From Cyanophora paradoxa (taxonomy: Eukaryota; Glaucocystophyceae; Cyanophorales; Cyanophoraceae), in the NCBI GenBank assembly GCA_004431415.1, contig QPMI01000034.1, positions 1 through 64,000 of the forward strand: a DNA stretch of 64,000 nt. Direction: 5' to 3'. Of the stretch, positions 63,069-64,000 are shown piece after piece. Under the pieces are notes generated by a model. The model did no database searches. It worked only from the letters and a program-made list of their open reading frames with translations, and had not been told where the DNA came from. The position numbers were made by a program, and so were the translations under genes. Numbering within the stretch: position 1 is the stretch's first letter; the number at the start of each line of letters is the position of its first letter.

Positions 63069-64000
63069 TGCAGCACGAACAGCAAGCCGGAGGTGGCTGG
63101 GTGCCTCCGGCCTTGCCGGCGCCCTTCATGTATGCGGCGGGAATGCCGGTGCGGTCCCGCCGCGGAGCCCGAGCGTGCGCCCATCGCGCGTTTCTTACGT
63201 TGACTATGCACGCCCGCAGTGGGGCCAAGGTCCCTCGACTTCCGGAGCCGCGCCCGCCCACATACATCCCGCGTCCGCGCCCATGTCCATGGGCGCCGGC
63301 GCGGCTGTACATGTGCATGTAAATGGCCATCCTGGAGATAGTAGCATTGGCCAGCGCCAGCAGCTGTCGCCCCCGGCACCGCAGTTCGAATTCACTGCAG
63401 CAGTCCCCAACAGCGCTCATTGGCGCGGGCCCCCGCCCTCGCACATGTACAATCAGCCAGCCACCACAACATGCGCGTCTACGGCTCCAGCTATAGCTAT
63501 AGCTATGAGTGCTCATCCAAGCCTCGTGTCGCCCGAACAGCTCGGCTTTGCGCCCCCTTTGTACCCGCCGGACCAACTGTACCTGCCGCCCCCTCCTCCT
63601 CAGGCTCAGCAAGTGCACTTGCATCCACATGCTTTACGTCCGCGGCCAGCGATGCCTTCAGCTGGCCACATTCAGCTCCCGGGACCGACGCAGCATCAGT
63701 CTGCCTTCGCCCCTCAGACGTCTGCCGCCCCATCCCTTCACGTCTCTGCCCCCGTGAGCTCGATATTGGTGTGCAGGCTTTGTCACGCGCATCATTCGTT
63801 GTTCATCATCATGATCATTAACTGAGCGTCCTCGCAGCAGCGACACAGCAGCCACATGGGCGAGAACGAGTACACTCTCTTGTGCCTGATCTTTCTTAAG
63901 CTTGCAGTATCCGACCCGTGCTGCCGCTCAATCGCGCTGCGCAGCGGTCGAGAACGGCAAAACGCGGCGCTCTTCAGTCTCCCTGGTCCAATTCAGCAGT
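63069..64000 (+). CDS. Pro/His/Gln-rich protein, partial
   Basis: The ATG at 63069 encodes MQHEQQAGGGWVPPALPAPF then MYAAGMP, followed by a GTGCGGTC...CGCCCGCAG intron (63,150-63,219). The long second exon is WGQGPSTSGAAPAHIHPASA, PMSMGAGAAVHVHVNGHPGD, PPSHMYNQPATTTCASTAPA, LGFAPPLYPPDQLYLPPPPP and HLHPHALRPRPAMPSAGHIQ. A second intron appears to begin GTGTGCAGG near 63,770 and end TCGCAGCAG near 63,837, with more exon beyond. The gene probably runs past the window. The His/Pro/Gln-rich, disordered composition recalls RNA-binding or transcriptional proteins, but no folded domain is visible here. Codon GC is lower than in the other genes. Confidence 0.55.

Noticed and set aside
1-64000. CRISPR arrays, bacterial operons, ribosome binding sites, prophage or viral genes
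   Set aside because: None found. Gene structure is eukaryotic throughout, with spliceosomal introns and no phage or viral hallmark proteins.

Overview
This window is nuclear DNA from a very GC-rich, flagellated, intron-rich eukaryote. Genes are split by short introns, mostly about 55-70 nt. These introns start GT (often GTCCGCC or GTGCGCC) or, unusually often, GC, carry a CTGAC/CTGAG-like branch site, and end in AG. On the coding strand they are strongly C-rich, so the C-rich strand shows gene direction even where exons are short. An axonemal dynein heavy chain implies motile flagella. A GC-rich alga or protist, possibly a haptophyte, fits the base composition and the GC-AG introns, but nothing here fixes the lineage.

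Layout: a coiled-coil protein (-) and a ZNF207/BuGZ zinc-finger protein (+) share a divergent start region. Next come translation factor eIF3d (-), and a secreted/type I membrane protein with an MRH-like lectin domain and filamin-like repeats (+). A 15.6-kb single-headed inner-arm dynein heavy chain fills 12.2-27.8 kb (+). It is followed by DNAJC8 (+), a four-EF-hand protein (-), a coiled-coil protein (+), a low-GC island, a doubtful membrane protein (-), a FAM177-like protein (+), an F-box/leucine-rich protein (-), a TMEM184-type membrane protein (-), a two-TM protein (+), a low-complexity protein (-), a four-TM protein (+), an unrecognised protein (-), ribosomal protein eL18 (+), two H/ACA snoRNAs (+), a small protein (-), an ACTMAP-type actin maturation protease (+), a BED-finger protein (-), an Arf-like GTPase with a long C-terminal extension (+), a pseudokinase (-), an OXR1-type LysM-GRAM-TLDc protein (+), a tiny Cys-rich ORF (-) and a Pro/His/Gln-rich protein running off the end (+).

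The genes form no single pathway. They are mostly housekeeping (translation, splicing, cytoskeleton, trafficking, oxidation resistance). Their arrangement is striking: orientation alternates almost gene by gene, so nearly all spacers are either divergent (shared start regions) or convergent (shared 3' ends).

The most interesting finding is a tandem pair of H/ACA snoRNAs downstream of eL18. The copies are nearly identical in the guide pockets but have different, compensatory lower stems, and both pockets match conserved large-subunit rRNA segments. Next is a roughly 140-bp element, nearly identical at 46,966-47,100 and 62,909-63,051, that sits in the same relative orientation just before two unrelated start codons. 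Exon boundaries were read by eye; where a frame could not be resolved I say so.
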